Shown here piece after piece: positions 58,801 through 64,000 of a DNA stretch of 64,000 nucleotides (positions within the stretch are counted from its first letter, which is position 1; each line of letters starts with the position of its first letter). A program made the translations under genes and the position numbers. The stretch is taken from contig NW_024037055.1 of assembly GCF_015706575.1 (NCBI RefSeq), positions 9,958,262-10,022,261 of the forward strand, written 5' to 3'. The DNA comes from Patiria miniata. Lineage: Eukaryota > Echinodermata > Asteroidea > Valvatida > Asterinidae. Below the pieces are notes generated by a model. It had not been told where the DNA came from. It saw nothing but the letters and a program-made list of their open reading frames with translations, and did not search any database.

Positions 58801-59070
58801 CGCCTTATCCGCAGGAAATTACGGTACATAGGGCCGCCTGGTCGTCATGACCGCGAAGACGCTGCGGCTAATAGCTTTGGCACATTCAGGAAGTGGTACG
58901 TACTTATGTGCTCTCAAAAGTGTTAAAAAGATGCCCTCTATTTTTGGAGCGCACGGAGCCTATTAGGGGAAAACTCTTTTGAGGGCTGGACTGGGAGCTT
59001 ACCTTTCATATGCATAGGGGATCACAGTTTTTACTGTGTTCAGGCGATTCACATACAACTGTACCAAGCT
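40534..59070 (-). CDS. TM9SF2: TM9SF2-like nonaspanin, copy B (exons 2-15, gene span)
   Basis: Fourteen exons join without a break into 700 codons plus stop; exon 1 with the signal peptide is not in the window. Luminal motifs (NRLNTVKTVIPY, FDFC, ENIGQVLLGDRI, DNLPVTWCF, RWQSRWEY) are recognisable but more diverged than in copy A. The membrane half, including [30 protein letters not shown] and GTASTVLYFGY, is well conserved. Exon lengths and phases equal those of copy A except for in-frame differences in exons 4, 6 and 7. The last exon adds an acidic tail of about 85 residues in place of the usual short KxD-type end. It probably acts in endosome/Golgi membranes; the changed terminus may alter retrieval. 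Confidence 0.9.
40920..41245 (+). repeat. CORE-SINE-like element
   Basis: It contains a B-box-like GGTTCGAATCC, then GGCTGTGTCCTTGGGCAAG..CACTTCACCCTCA and GTATAAATGGGTACC. GCTGTG.CCTTGGGCAAG.CACTT is the signature of the CORE domain shared by several SINE families. The head is degraded. In intron 14 of copy B. Confidence 0.65.
41246..42009. other. Intron 14 of copy B, middle
   Basis: No gene. Two similar AAAAAGAGGAAATT/CAG words lie near 41745 and 41825. Nothing else recognised. Confidence 0.45.
42010..42087. mobile_element. Hairpin MITE, 31-base arms
   Basis: AAGTGTTCTTTCAGCCAAAC and following bases are repeated inverted after a 16-base loop, with one indel. 78 bases in total. Confidence 0.75.
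42229..42372 (+). repeat. Truncated tRNA-derived SINE
   Basis: Head CAGGTTGGCATAGCGGTAC and central TTCCGTGGGTT..CTAAAACTGTAACTTC of the 28186 family, with the B box deleted and the 3' third missing. Confidence 0.75.
42524..42695 (-). CDS. TM9SF2: TM9SF2 copy B exon 14
   Basis: 172 bases, acceptor TTTACCTCTGCAG and donor GTGAGT. It encodes NYHWWWRSFLSSGFTAVYV, then YCVYYFVSKLTIQGTAST and VLYFGYTSIMVLLFFLFTG, two membrane spans with near-universal TM9SF motifs. Confidence 0.93.
42696..43481. other. Intron 13 of copy B, right-hand stretch
   Basis: Nothing recognisable beyond unique AT-rich sequence. Confidence 0.5.
43482..43856. mobile_element. Tc1/pogo-type MITE with TA target duplication
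   Basis: The ends CAGTGGAATGTCGCTAT and the imperfect complement ending ATAGCAGCGTTTCACTG are flanked by TA (43480-43481 and 43857-43858). Three ATACCGAACA words follow the left end. It contains an AAT/AATA run. No transposase. Confidence 0.75.
43939..44050 (-). CDS. TM9SF2: TM9SF2 copy B exon 13
   Basis: 112 bases, acceptor AACGTTCCAG and donor GTACAG. It encodes MHQFFYGFGFTLCTAAVMV, then SLITILFCFLHLQSE, matching the family's SHQMYYMFGF...ILLCYFHLCAE block. The first G completes the Trp codon begun in exon 12. Confidence 0.9.
44258..44540. repeat. Two-unit repeat with ATGACCTTTAACC motifs
   Basis: Two diverged units of about 140 bases share GACCTYTAGTGACC-like, CCCACCCA.GG.TCAC and CATCAAAATCCATTAAA blocks. 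It recalls the 145-bp satellites in period and TGACC content but is a different family. In intron 12 of copy B. Confidence 0.5.
44855..45287. mobile_element. MITE with AGTGGCATAGC ends
   Basis: The left end AGTGGCATAGCCAGCAG and right end CTTGCTATGCCACTG are inverted copies. The interior has C runs and repeated TTTGCCCTTTTT-like words. No transposase; no clear target duplication. Confidence 0.6.
45338..45612 (+). repeat. tRNA-derived SINE, full length
   Basis: Complete member of the 28186 family in intron 12 of copy B, 15 bases from exon 12. Its 3' end is the counterpart of the fragment at 6514-6592 in copy A. Confidence 0.85.
45627..45778 (-). CDS. TM9SF2: TM9SF2 copy B exon 12
   Basis: 152 bases, acceptor CCCTGTTAG and donor GTGAGT, same frame and product as copy A exon 12 with about five base differences, including residue changes in the loop. 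Confidence 0.88.
46287..47221. repeat. Copy B-specific insertion in intron 11
   Basis: Absent from copy A (junction near 7261). It contains a TCTG microsatellite (46313-46340), a CATCACCCCA-rich piece, a CTCCAGAACCG..ATGAAGTTG..GTTTGGACGAGCGG segment, a roughly 90-base tandem duplication (46702-46871), and an inverted word pair TACAATATGGTATC / GATACCATATTGT near 47020-47060. Composite; not assigned to a family. Confidence 0.6.
47322..47539 (-). CDS. TM9SF2: TM9SF2 copy B exon 11
   Basis: 218 bases, same splice sites as copy A exon 11. Differences give A to D in FIDFIRK, M to L twice and V to A, all in or near membrane spans. Confidence 0.92.
47540..48721. repeat. Intron 10 of copy B: minisatellite tracts
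   Basis: Same two tracts as copy A: TGTTGCCATGGTCTC-type (about 47600-48045) and ACTCGGACTCG-type (about 48055-48645), with small copy-number differences. Confidence 0.75.
48722..48841 (-). CDS. TM9SF2: TM9SF2 copy B exon 10
   Basis: 120 bases; [18 protein letters not shown] and [12 protein letters not shown]. Two synonymous differences from copy A seen by eye. Confidence 0.92.
48842..49517. other. Intron 9 of copy B
   Basis: Close match to copy A intron 9; no gene or element. Confidence 0.6.
49518..49635 (-). CDS. TM9SF2: TM9SF2 copy B exon 9
   Basis: 118 bases, identical by eye to copy A exon 9 (HGDIFRPPR and GSGTQI motifs). Confidence 0.92.
49636..50436. other. Intron 8 of copy B
   Basis: Like copy A but without the palindromic TIR element and the adjoining 0.54 kb. 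The breakpoint near 50247 carries a short unique filler (ATGATGATACGACACTT). Confidence 0.6.
50437..50554 (-). CDS. TM9SF2: TM9SF2 copy B exon 8
   Basis: 118 bases; [20 protein letters not shown] first membrane span, donor GTAAGT. Confidence 0.9.
50555..51551. other. Intron 7 of copy B with a homology break
   Basis: Matches copy A up to about 51370, then diverges completely towards exon 7. It lacks the SINE found in copy A. No gene. Confidence 0.6.
51552..51637 (-). CDS. TM9SF2: TM9SF2 copy B exon 7
   Basis: 86 bases, acceptor CTTTCCCACAG and donor GTATGC. It encodes LNEDLRWQSRWEYVLGSM then GKPHNKIFYL. Six bases longer than copy A and diverged from the [14 protein letters not shown] consensus. 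Confidence 0.88.
51638..52112. other. Intron 6 of copy B
   Basis: No gene or element recognised. Confidence 0.5.
52113..52248 (-). CDS. TM9SF2: TM9SF2 copy B exon 6
   Basis: 136 bases, acceptor ATCCGGACAG and donor GTGAGT. It encodes SINHQKNGGNCQINPSQN, then MAIPAELKEPMSIRYTYSV. One codon longer than copy A. Confidence 0.9.
52249..52721. other. Intron 5 of copy B, right of exon 6
   Basis: A G15 run near 52444; otherwise nothing recognised. Confidence 0.5.
52722..53437. mobile_element. Harbinger-like non-autonomous element, copy 1
   Basis: The ends GGCCAAAAAAAGTCTC and GAGACTTTTCTTTTTGGCC are flanked by TTA (52719-52721 and 53438-53440), the 3-base target duplication typical of PIF/Harbinger. 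TIRs extend through GGTTTCTGGT. A 148-codon frame inside is not maintained in the second copy, so it is probably not a gene. Confidence 0.75.
53515..53639 (-). CDS. TM9SF2: TM9SF2 copy B exon 5
   Basis: 125 bases, acceptor TTTAATACAG and donor GTAGGC. It encodes ASSAEKDTYYFFNYINIT, then GRIVSIQMQPD; NIT is a potential N-glycosylation site. Confidence 0.9.
53640..54639. other. Intron 4 of copy B, left part
   Basis: No gene or element recognised. Confidence 0.5.
54640..55033. mobile_element. GAGACC-repeat tract with nested foldback MITE
   Basis: A degenerate GAGACCGAGACCAAG tract (54640-54787, resuming as CAGGTCTCAGACC at 55032) is split by a 246-base MITE (54788-55033). The MITE ends are GGCCAATTTCATAGAGCTGC and its near-complement, with inverted arms of about 95 bases including TTACCGGCCAAAACTCCATG. 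Confidence 0.75.
55205..55346 (-). CDS. TM9SF2: TM9SF2 copy B exon 4
   Basis: 142 bases, acceptor TTTCTAATCAG and donor GTGAGT. It encodes IVDNLPVTWCFNVHEEG, then CSAQLPIGCYIDKQG. Four codons longer than copy A in the loop after NVHEE. Confidence 0.9.
55432..56071. mobile_element. Harbinger-like non-autonomous element, copy 2
   Basis: Same family as 52722-53437: ends GGCCAAAACAAGGTCTTCGG and CCAGAGAATCTTTTTTGGCC, with an internal deletion near 55720. Flanking TTA duplication not evident. Confidence 0.7.
56072..56140 (+). repeat. tRNA-like SINE head
   Basis: AGATAGCTCATTGTAATCTGG (A-box-like) and GAAGGTTCAAATTCC (B-box-like) in tRNA spacing. Too degenerate for a functional tRNA; likely a SINE remnant. 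Confidence 0.35.
56367..56594 (-). CDS. TM9SF2: TM9SF2 copy B exon 3
   Basis: 228 bases, acceptor TTCTTCTTTCAG and donor GTTGGT. It encodes SFDFCKGEALEADPMVENIG, QVLLGDRITTSPYIFTF, CVTVCEKTYNPD and LSYQNHW. Confidence 0.92.
56595..57281. repeat. Intron 2 of copy B: AGCTCTGGCAGG repeats and TCTG microsatellite
   Basis: At least four copies of AGCTCTG(G/A)(C/A)AGG(A/G), with GTCTGTCTGTC and AATTGACCAAAAGT blocks in a recurring order (56640-56720, 56770-56850, 57016-57110). No gene. Confidence 0.6.
57282..58824. mobile_element. 1.5-kb TIR element with TA target duplication
   Basis: The ends CCGTAATTTCCTGCGGATAA and its complement are flanked by TA (57280-57281 and 58825-58826), as in the Tc1/mariner/pogo group. 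Sub-terminal GCGCCTTATCTG words recur. The interior has a CATTCCAACAATGCCGC minisatellite (about 57475-57600) and repeated GTCCGCACTGGACTT words. Two plus-strand frames (130 codons from 57807; 165 from 58353) show no recognised domain. In intron 2 of copy B. Confidence 0.75.
59003..59070 (-). CDS. TM9SF2: TM9SF2 copy B exon 2
   Basis: 68 bases, acceptor CTTCCTGCAG and donor GTAAGC. It encodes SLVQLYVNRLNTVKTVIPY then AYE, equivalent to copy A exon 2. Exon 1 was not found between here and the right edge. Confidence 0.88.
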
Positions 59071-60109
59071 CTGCAGGAAGAAAAACATTAACAGACAAGT
59101 ATTTATCCATACTTTGATGTTGGACCACTCTATTATATGAACAACACAATTAATTTTTGAGGATTGGGGTTTGAAAAATACATTCACGTATACATGTAAA
59201 AAATTGCTGGCCTAGAGAACCTAACATTTATTTTTACGACATGGATGGCAAAGAGACATGTTTTTGATGAATTCTGCCGTGAAAACTATGCCAATTAAGT
59301 CCAGGACAACTGTAGTTGTGCCGGCCAAACTGGAACACTATGTTGGCCTAGGTCCCAGCTTAAACAGGCATTCCGGCCTCAAATGTTTATGTTTTGGATT
59401 GTTTACTCATCCTATTTCGAAGGTCCGGTTGAAATTTAAAAGGAAACTAACCTAATGTCGCACTGTTCCTGAGAAAAGACGAAAAATCCCAGATGTTTAC
59501 TTCAGACGCGGCGGACATTTTACATTGTGTGTGGGCGACACATATCATCACACAGCACCAATACACAAATGTTGGTTCTCCCACGTCCGCAGAATGCGAT
59601 GCGCTGATGGAACATGTGTGGCAGGAATCACGACTACTACCCAACAGCTCGATTTTTAAGAGTCAAAATTTTGACCCTGAAATTCTTTCTGGCATGGTTC
59701 TCGCAATAACACAAAAACGCCCAGTTTTTAAAGGATGGTTGTTCGGACGTTTATAAATGCTCTTTCCAATTAACATACTTTTGTTTAAAATGCATTTTAT
59801 AGCCCAATTGGGCGCACTCCAGGACATAATATCCCTTTAAATTTGGACCGATGGTCAAGTTGGCGCATGACAATACCTGTGACCAGCTACTGAACAAGAT
59901 TAGAGCATTTAGGCAAAACATTGGTTGACACTGAAAAGATGATTGAATAGCACTCTGCACTAATGTTAAAAATAGAAGCAAGTACATGGATCTCAGACAA
60001 GCATGCTGTACGAACTTCTCGTGTGAAGATTACACGCAGGCTTGAAGCACCGCTTCTAAGCGAATGTATATGCGGTCTCAGGTGTGCTGGATGCATGTGC
60101 GTGCGTGAT
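59071..60109. other. Intron 1 of copy B, visible part
   Basis: No signal-peptide exon recognised on the minus strand. A plus-strand 87-codon frame at 59493-59756 has no known family. Confidence 0.45.
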
Positions 60110-60399
60110 TGTTCAAAAGTTTGTCTGACATAAAGGGTATGCGCTCGTACTAGCGTTGAGCAAAATTGACGTCATTAGTGCGGAGTGCTATTATGAGACC
60201 CAAGGGTCTACGTCCTATAAATATACCTGGCACTGGTTTGAAGTGAGATGAATCAATGAAGAACTCAGAGGAGATTATTCTCAGGTTCTGTGCCACTGCA
60301 GCTTTATTCATCAGACATAATGTAAGAGTGAGCGCGGGCGAACTGTTCACCTAATGTGCTTGCGCGCATACAAAGTAGTGCTCATGAAGTATCACAACA
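60110..60399 (-). repeat. 3' LTR of the minus-strand Gypsy element
   Basis: On the minus strand it starts TGTTGTGATACTTC directly after the purine tract AAAAGGGGAGGGA and ends TTTGAACA, giving 290 bases with TGTT...AACA ends. It contains an AATAAAG signal. The 5' LTR lies beyond the right edge, so the boundaries are inferred. Confidence 0.7.
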
Positions 60400-60933
60400 T
60401 CCCTCCCCTTTTGAAAGTACAATTTCAGGAATAATGATTGGTGTACACATAAAACTGGAATTTACTTAATCAGCAAGCATTTACATGAAATGTGTAGTGA
60501 TGGCTTTTCAATTGACAGGCATATGAAACATTGGTGGTCATATCTTACTGACAACTACAACTTTTGTTTCTCTGCAATAGTTTCTCTGCAATATGTGGCA
60601 CACAGTCTTAGTACCTTCTTTTCGAACGGTAACAAATTTAACTTTAACAGTAACAAAGTTAACTTGAACAGTAACAAAGTGAACTTTAGTACTTTCTTTC
60701 TTTTGAAATTTGACTTTGGTACTTTCTTGCTTTCTTCCTTTTTGAACTGTTAACAAATTTAACTTTAAACAACAATAAATGTACTGAAACGGGTTTAATA
60801 AACATATGAAACTTTGAGTTCTGTTTCAAATCGTGTGGGTTATTTTTTTGTTTCCATATGAAATTAAATGTGAAATATCGTTTCTGAACCAATTGTTTGA
60901 AGTATCTGCTATGTATAATCTGGGTGTGCGATA
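60400..60933. other. Untranslated 3' region of the minus-strand Gypsy element
   Basis: Contains the polypurine tract (60400-60412) and several copies of AACTT.AACAGTAACAAAGTT near 60625-60690. No coding frame. Confidence 0.6.
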
Positions 60934-63900
60934 TTATTCAGTGTATCTGGCTGGTTTTCGGATTGTGCGTCCAGATTTTGTTTTGCGAGTGACAGTCGGA
61001 GACTTGTTTCGATCTGTGTTGTTTCGGTCTGTTTTGTTTTGGTCTGTTTGTTTCACAGCTTCTGTGTCTAGCTTCTTGTTGGACAGTGGAAGTGATTCAT
61101 CAGCGAATCGAACTCGTTTGGGCGTAGCCAGGGATTTCATCTGGCTGGGCATCTCACGTAGGTGCGAACGGTTGCGACGTAGTCTGTGTCCATTGGGTGT
61201 GGTGACTTCATATGATCTAGGTTCCTTACAGACTGTTGTGACTTCACCAGGCAACCAAGTGTGGTTCTGCTGGTCCAGGATTCGCACTCGTTGGCCAACA
61301 TAGAGTTGTGGGAGTTCTTTTACTGCTTGTTTGGCATCATGGTCGGTCTTCATCTTTTGTCGTCTTGCCTCTAGCTGGTCTCTGATATCCTCAGCTTTCT
61401 GGGGGTTTGCTTGCAGGTGGTTGTTTGGCAAGGTAGTTTGTATCGGTCTGCCGAAGAGAATTTCAGCTGGTGACGGTAGTTTGGAGTCCACAGGGGTTGC
61501 ACGGAGGTTCAAGAGTGCTATGTCGACATTTTGTCCAGACTTCTGGCATTTCTTGATCACTGACTTGACGGTTCTGACTGAACGTTCCACGAAACCGTTT
61601 GAACGTGGATAACGTGGAGACGAAGTTGTGTGCTTGATGCCCCATGTGTTACACATGTCTTCGTAGTGTTTGCCTACGAATTGGGGGCCGTTGTCTGACA
61701 TAACCTCAGCTGGTGCTCCAAGGAGGCTGAATGTGTGTGAAGTGATGCCAGCAACTGCTGCACTGGTAGTGCTGTTCAACTTGTGAACGACAGGGTACTT
61801 CGAATGATAGTCAACTATCAGTAGATAGTTGTCTCCGTGGATTTCAAACAGATCAGTGCCAAGTTTGGTCCAGGGGGTCGAAGGTACTTGATGTGGCTCC
61901 AATGGTTCCTTTTGCTGTTTGGGTTGGGATTCCTGGCAGTAGGAACACGCTTTGACAAGTTCATCAATATGGCGATTGATGTTGGGCCAGTAGACCGACT
62001 CTCTGGCTAGACGTCTTGTCTTCTCTATACCCATATGGCCTGTATGGAGCTGTTGTAAGATATCCGTCTGAAGTGAGTCTGGAATGATGACCTGTCTTCC
62101 TTTGAAGATTATTCCCCAGGAGATACCAAGCTCATCCCTGTATGGCCAGTAGACCCGTAGGTCTCGAGGTAGTTCCTTGACGGAGTCTGGCCAGCCACTG
62201 TATATTATCTGACACAGTGCACTTAGTACAGGGTCTCTTGCTGTTTCTCTCTGCAGTTGCTCTTGCTTAGACTGCCCAAAATGCACAAGGTCCATGCACA
62301 TGGCGTCTTGGCCTTCATAGACATCAAAACTGCCGACCAGTCTGTCTAGGGGTATGTCATCACTCTTTGTCGGGTTTGGCAATCTGCTCAGGGCATCTGA
62401 TAGCGTCATTGTTTTCCCTGGTCTGTACTGTACGTCAAAGTTGTATCCTTGCACCTTAATTAGCAAGCGTTGCAGACGAGGTGGTGCACTCGAGAGGGGT
62501 TTCTTCCAGATCATCTCAAGTGGCTTGTGATCAGTGTGGAGTGTAAACTCTTTCCCGAAGAGATAGCTATGGAACCTGGTGATGCCGAACACTAGGGCTA
62601 GTGTTTCTCTCTCTATGTTAGAGTAGTTGGCTTGTGCCGGGGAAAGACTCTTCGACGCAAATGCTATCGGCCTGTTGTTTTGAAGGAGGCAGGCTCCCAG
62701 ACCCTTCTGTGATGCGTCGACTTCCAGCACAGTGTGTATCTCTGGGTTGTAGTACTGGAGACACGCTTCAGTGGTGATGGAATATTTCAAGGCTTCGAAT
62801 GCTGCTTGATGGTCATCCTGCCACAGATATGGCACATTCTTCTTCAGAAGATCCCTGAGGGTCGCCGCTTTGTCTGCTAGGTTAGGGATATATGCAGAGA
62901 CGTATGTGATCAGGCCTAGGAATTTTTGCAGGTCTTCCTTGTCCTGAGGTGTTGGAATGCTGTGGATGTCCTCAATTCTGCCTGGGTCCGGCCGGATGCC
63001 GGTGTCGGAGTACAGTGACCCAAAGAAGTTGATTTGGTTGGTCTTGATGTGGCATTTGTTGCTGTTGAAAACTAAGCCTTCACGGCTGGCTGTTTGAAGT
63101 AGATTCAGGAGGTTGGCATCGTGTTCTTCCTCAGTACGGCCGTATACAGCAACATCGTCAGCAATGCCGACGCATCCTGGGACCTGTTCTATGATGTCGT
63201 CCATGCACTGCTGGAAGATGTCTTGGCTGATGGAGAGACCAAATGGAAGGCGCTGGAAACAGTACCGGCCAAATGGCGTTCGAAAGGTGGTCAGCTCTTG
63301 GGATTCTTCCTCGAGCTTGACGGCCCAATACCCAGCTTTAGCATCAAGCTTCGAGAAGAATTTGGCTTGAGAAAATGCTGGGTTGAGTTCCTCCAGTGTG
63401 GGTATTTTGTGCGGACATCTCTTGAGGCTCTGGTTCAGCCGCTTAGGATCCAGACAGACCCTAAGTGTCCCATCTTGTTTCAAGCTCGTGGTTATCGAAC
63501 TACACCAGTCGGTGTGATGGGTGACCTTTCTAATTACACCTTGCTGTTCCATCTTGTCGATCTCTATTTTGAGCTTCGGCTTCAGGTGTATGCTACACTT
63601 CCTGGGTGCGTCAATGCTCGGTTTAGCATCCTCCTTTAGATGAAGAGTTGCTCTGGCTTTGAAGTTTCCAATTGTGTCAAATTGGTTGGGGTACAACCTC
63701 ACGAGGTCGTGGACCGACTTGATGGTGTCATGTGACAGATTTTGGGGTTCACCCACTCCTGGTTCTTTGGGTGATGCAGGGGGTTGAGGTGACGATTCAG
63801 TGGAGTGGATGGTGACCACTTCAAGCTCGCTGCACATGGGCAGGCCGGCTATGGCTGGTCCGGGTACATCTACGACGTAGAATCTGTTCTTTGTCCACTT

Positions 63901-64000
63901 CGGTGTCTTGTAGCGGCATAAAAGCTCAATGCACCCTAGGCATACAATCTCTGTACCGTTGTATGCCGTCAGCTTGGTCTTCACAGGCTGGACGAAAGAC
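60934..64000 (-). CDS. Ty3/Gypsy retrotransposon pol (5' partial, intact frame)
   Basis: Open to the right edge; residue numbers count from the GTG at 63984. The C-terminal end of an aspartic protease (to about 60) is followed by reverse transcriptase (about 110-330; catalytic D214 and the IADD box at 274-277). RNase H comes next (D423, E460, D485), then an integrase HHCC finger (H647, H650, C680, C683), and the integrase core D711, D764, E800 with D,D(35)E spacing. A basic tail follows, with NKTDRNNTDRNK repeats. No stops or frameshifts in over 1000 codons, so the copy is young and possibly active. It lies in intron 1 of copy B, same orientation. Unrelated to the left-hand Gypsy element. Confidence 0.95.
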   Translation of the reverse strand, partial: SFVQPVKTKLTAYNGTEIVCLGCIELLCRYKTPKWTKNRFYVVDVPGPAIAGLPMCSELEVVTIHSTESSPQPPASPKEPGVGEPQNLSHDTIKSVHDLVRLYPNQFDTIGNFKARATLHLKEDAKPSIDAPRKCSIHLKPKLKIEIDKMEQQGVIRKVTHHTDWCSSITTSLKQDGTLRVCLDPKRLNQSLKRCPHKIPTLEELNPAFSQAKFFSKLDAKAGYWAVKLEEESQELTTFRTPFGRYCFQRLPFGLSISQDIFQQCMDDIIEQVPGCVGIADDVAVYGRTEEEHDANLLNLLQTASREGLVFNSNKCHIKTNQINFFGSLYSDTGIRPDPGRIEDIHSIPTPQDKEDLQKFLGLITYVSAYIPNLADKAATLRDLLKKNVPYLWQDDHQAAFEALKYSITTEACLQYYNPEIHTVLEVDASQKGLGACLLQNNRPIAFASKSLSPAQANYSNIERETLALVFGITRFHSYLFGKEFTLHTDHKPLEMIWKKPLSSAPPRLQRLLIKVQGYNFDVQYRPGKTMTLSDALSRLPNPTKSDDIPLDRLVGSFDVYEGQDAMCMDLVHFGQSKQEQLQRETARDPVLSALCQIIYSGWPDSVKELPRDLRVYWPYRDELGISWGIIFKGRQVIIPDSLQTDILQQLHTGHMGIEKTRRLARESVYWPNINRHIDELVKACSYCQESQPKQQKEPLEPHQVPSTPWTKLGTDLFEIHGDNYLLIVDYHSKYPVVHKLNSTTSAAVAGITSHTFSLLGAPAEVMSDNGPQFVGKHYEDMCNTWGIKHTTSSPRYPRSNGFVERSVRTVKSVIKKCQKSGQNVDIALLNLRATPVDSKLPSPAEILFGRPIQTTLPNNHLQANPQKAEDIRDQLEARRQKMKTDHDAKQAVKELPQLYVGQRVRILDQQNHTWLPGEVTTVCKEPRSYEVTTPNGHRLRRNRSHLREMPSQMKSLATPKRVRFADESLPLSNKKLDTEAVKQTDQNKTDRNNTDRNKSPTVTRKTKSGRTIRKPARYTE

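Noticed and set aside
6600..59070. The two TM9SF2 copies as simple duplicated haplotypes
   Set aside because: Exons 2-7 are too diverged, with indels of whole codons, to be alleles. Only the 3' blocks could still be affected by an assembly error, which is raised in the findings.
59751..59987. Candidate exon 1 (signal peptide) of TM9SF2 copy B
   Set aside because: The hydrophobic start is superficially suitable, but there is no FYLPG-type motif and no donor in the needed phase before the exon 2 acceptor.

Overview
This is eukaryotic genomic DNA: GT-AG spliced genes with kilobase introns and very dense transposable elements. It probably comes from a marine invertebrate, perhaps a deuterostome such as an echinoderm, hemichordate or cephalochordate. 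That placement is an inference from the host protein and the repeat types; no species-diagnostic sequence was recognised.

The only host genes I can support are two head-to-tail copies of a TM9SF2-type nonaspanin gene (nine-spanning membrane protein of the endosome/Golgi system), both on the minus strand. Copy B is upstream (59070 down to 40534): exons 2-15 are present, ending in a stop codon, and exon 1 lies beyond the right edge. Copy A is downstream (30983 down to 6600): exons 1-12 are present, and exons 13-15 lie beyond the left edge or are lost. Every recognisable exon keeps an open frame and matching intron phases. Exons 2-7 are clearly diverged paralogues, whereas exons 8-12 and their introns are nearly identical (about 6.5-14.1 kb against 45.5-51.4 kb). 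This points to recent gene conversion or a secondary duplication. Copy B ends in an unusual acidic tail instead of the short KxD-type terminus of the family.

Layout: 1-6.5 kb holds the 3' part of a Ty3/Gypsy retrotransposon (integrase, then an extra C2H2 zinc-finger reading frame) with two nested LTR-like units rich in CCTTAAGG palindromes and an antisense LINE fragment. 6.6-31 kb is copy A; its introns carry a palindrome-rich TIR element, a folded-back mariner, tRNA-SINEs, 145-bp satellites and several hairpin elements. 31-40.4 kb is intergenic: a 3-kb giant inverted repeat, small palindromic elements, a CR1/L2-like LINE fragment and long C/G homopolymers. 40.4-59.1 kb is copy B, with MITEs, a pair of Harbinger-like elements and a 1.5-kb TIR element in its introns. 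60.1-64 kb is a second, unrelated Ty3/Gypsy element (LTR plus a long intact pol frame) on the minus strand.

No rRNA gene, functional tRNA gene, CRISPR array or prokaryotic operon was seen. Most unspliced open frames in the window are antisense or out-of-frame shadows of exons and repeats. All exon edges were placed by eye from splice consensus and family alignment.
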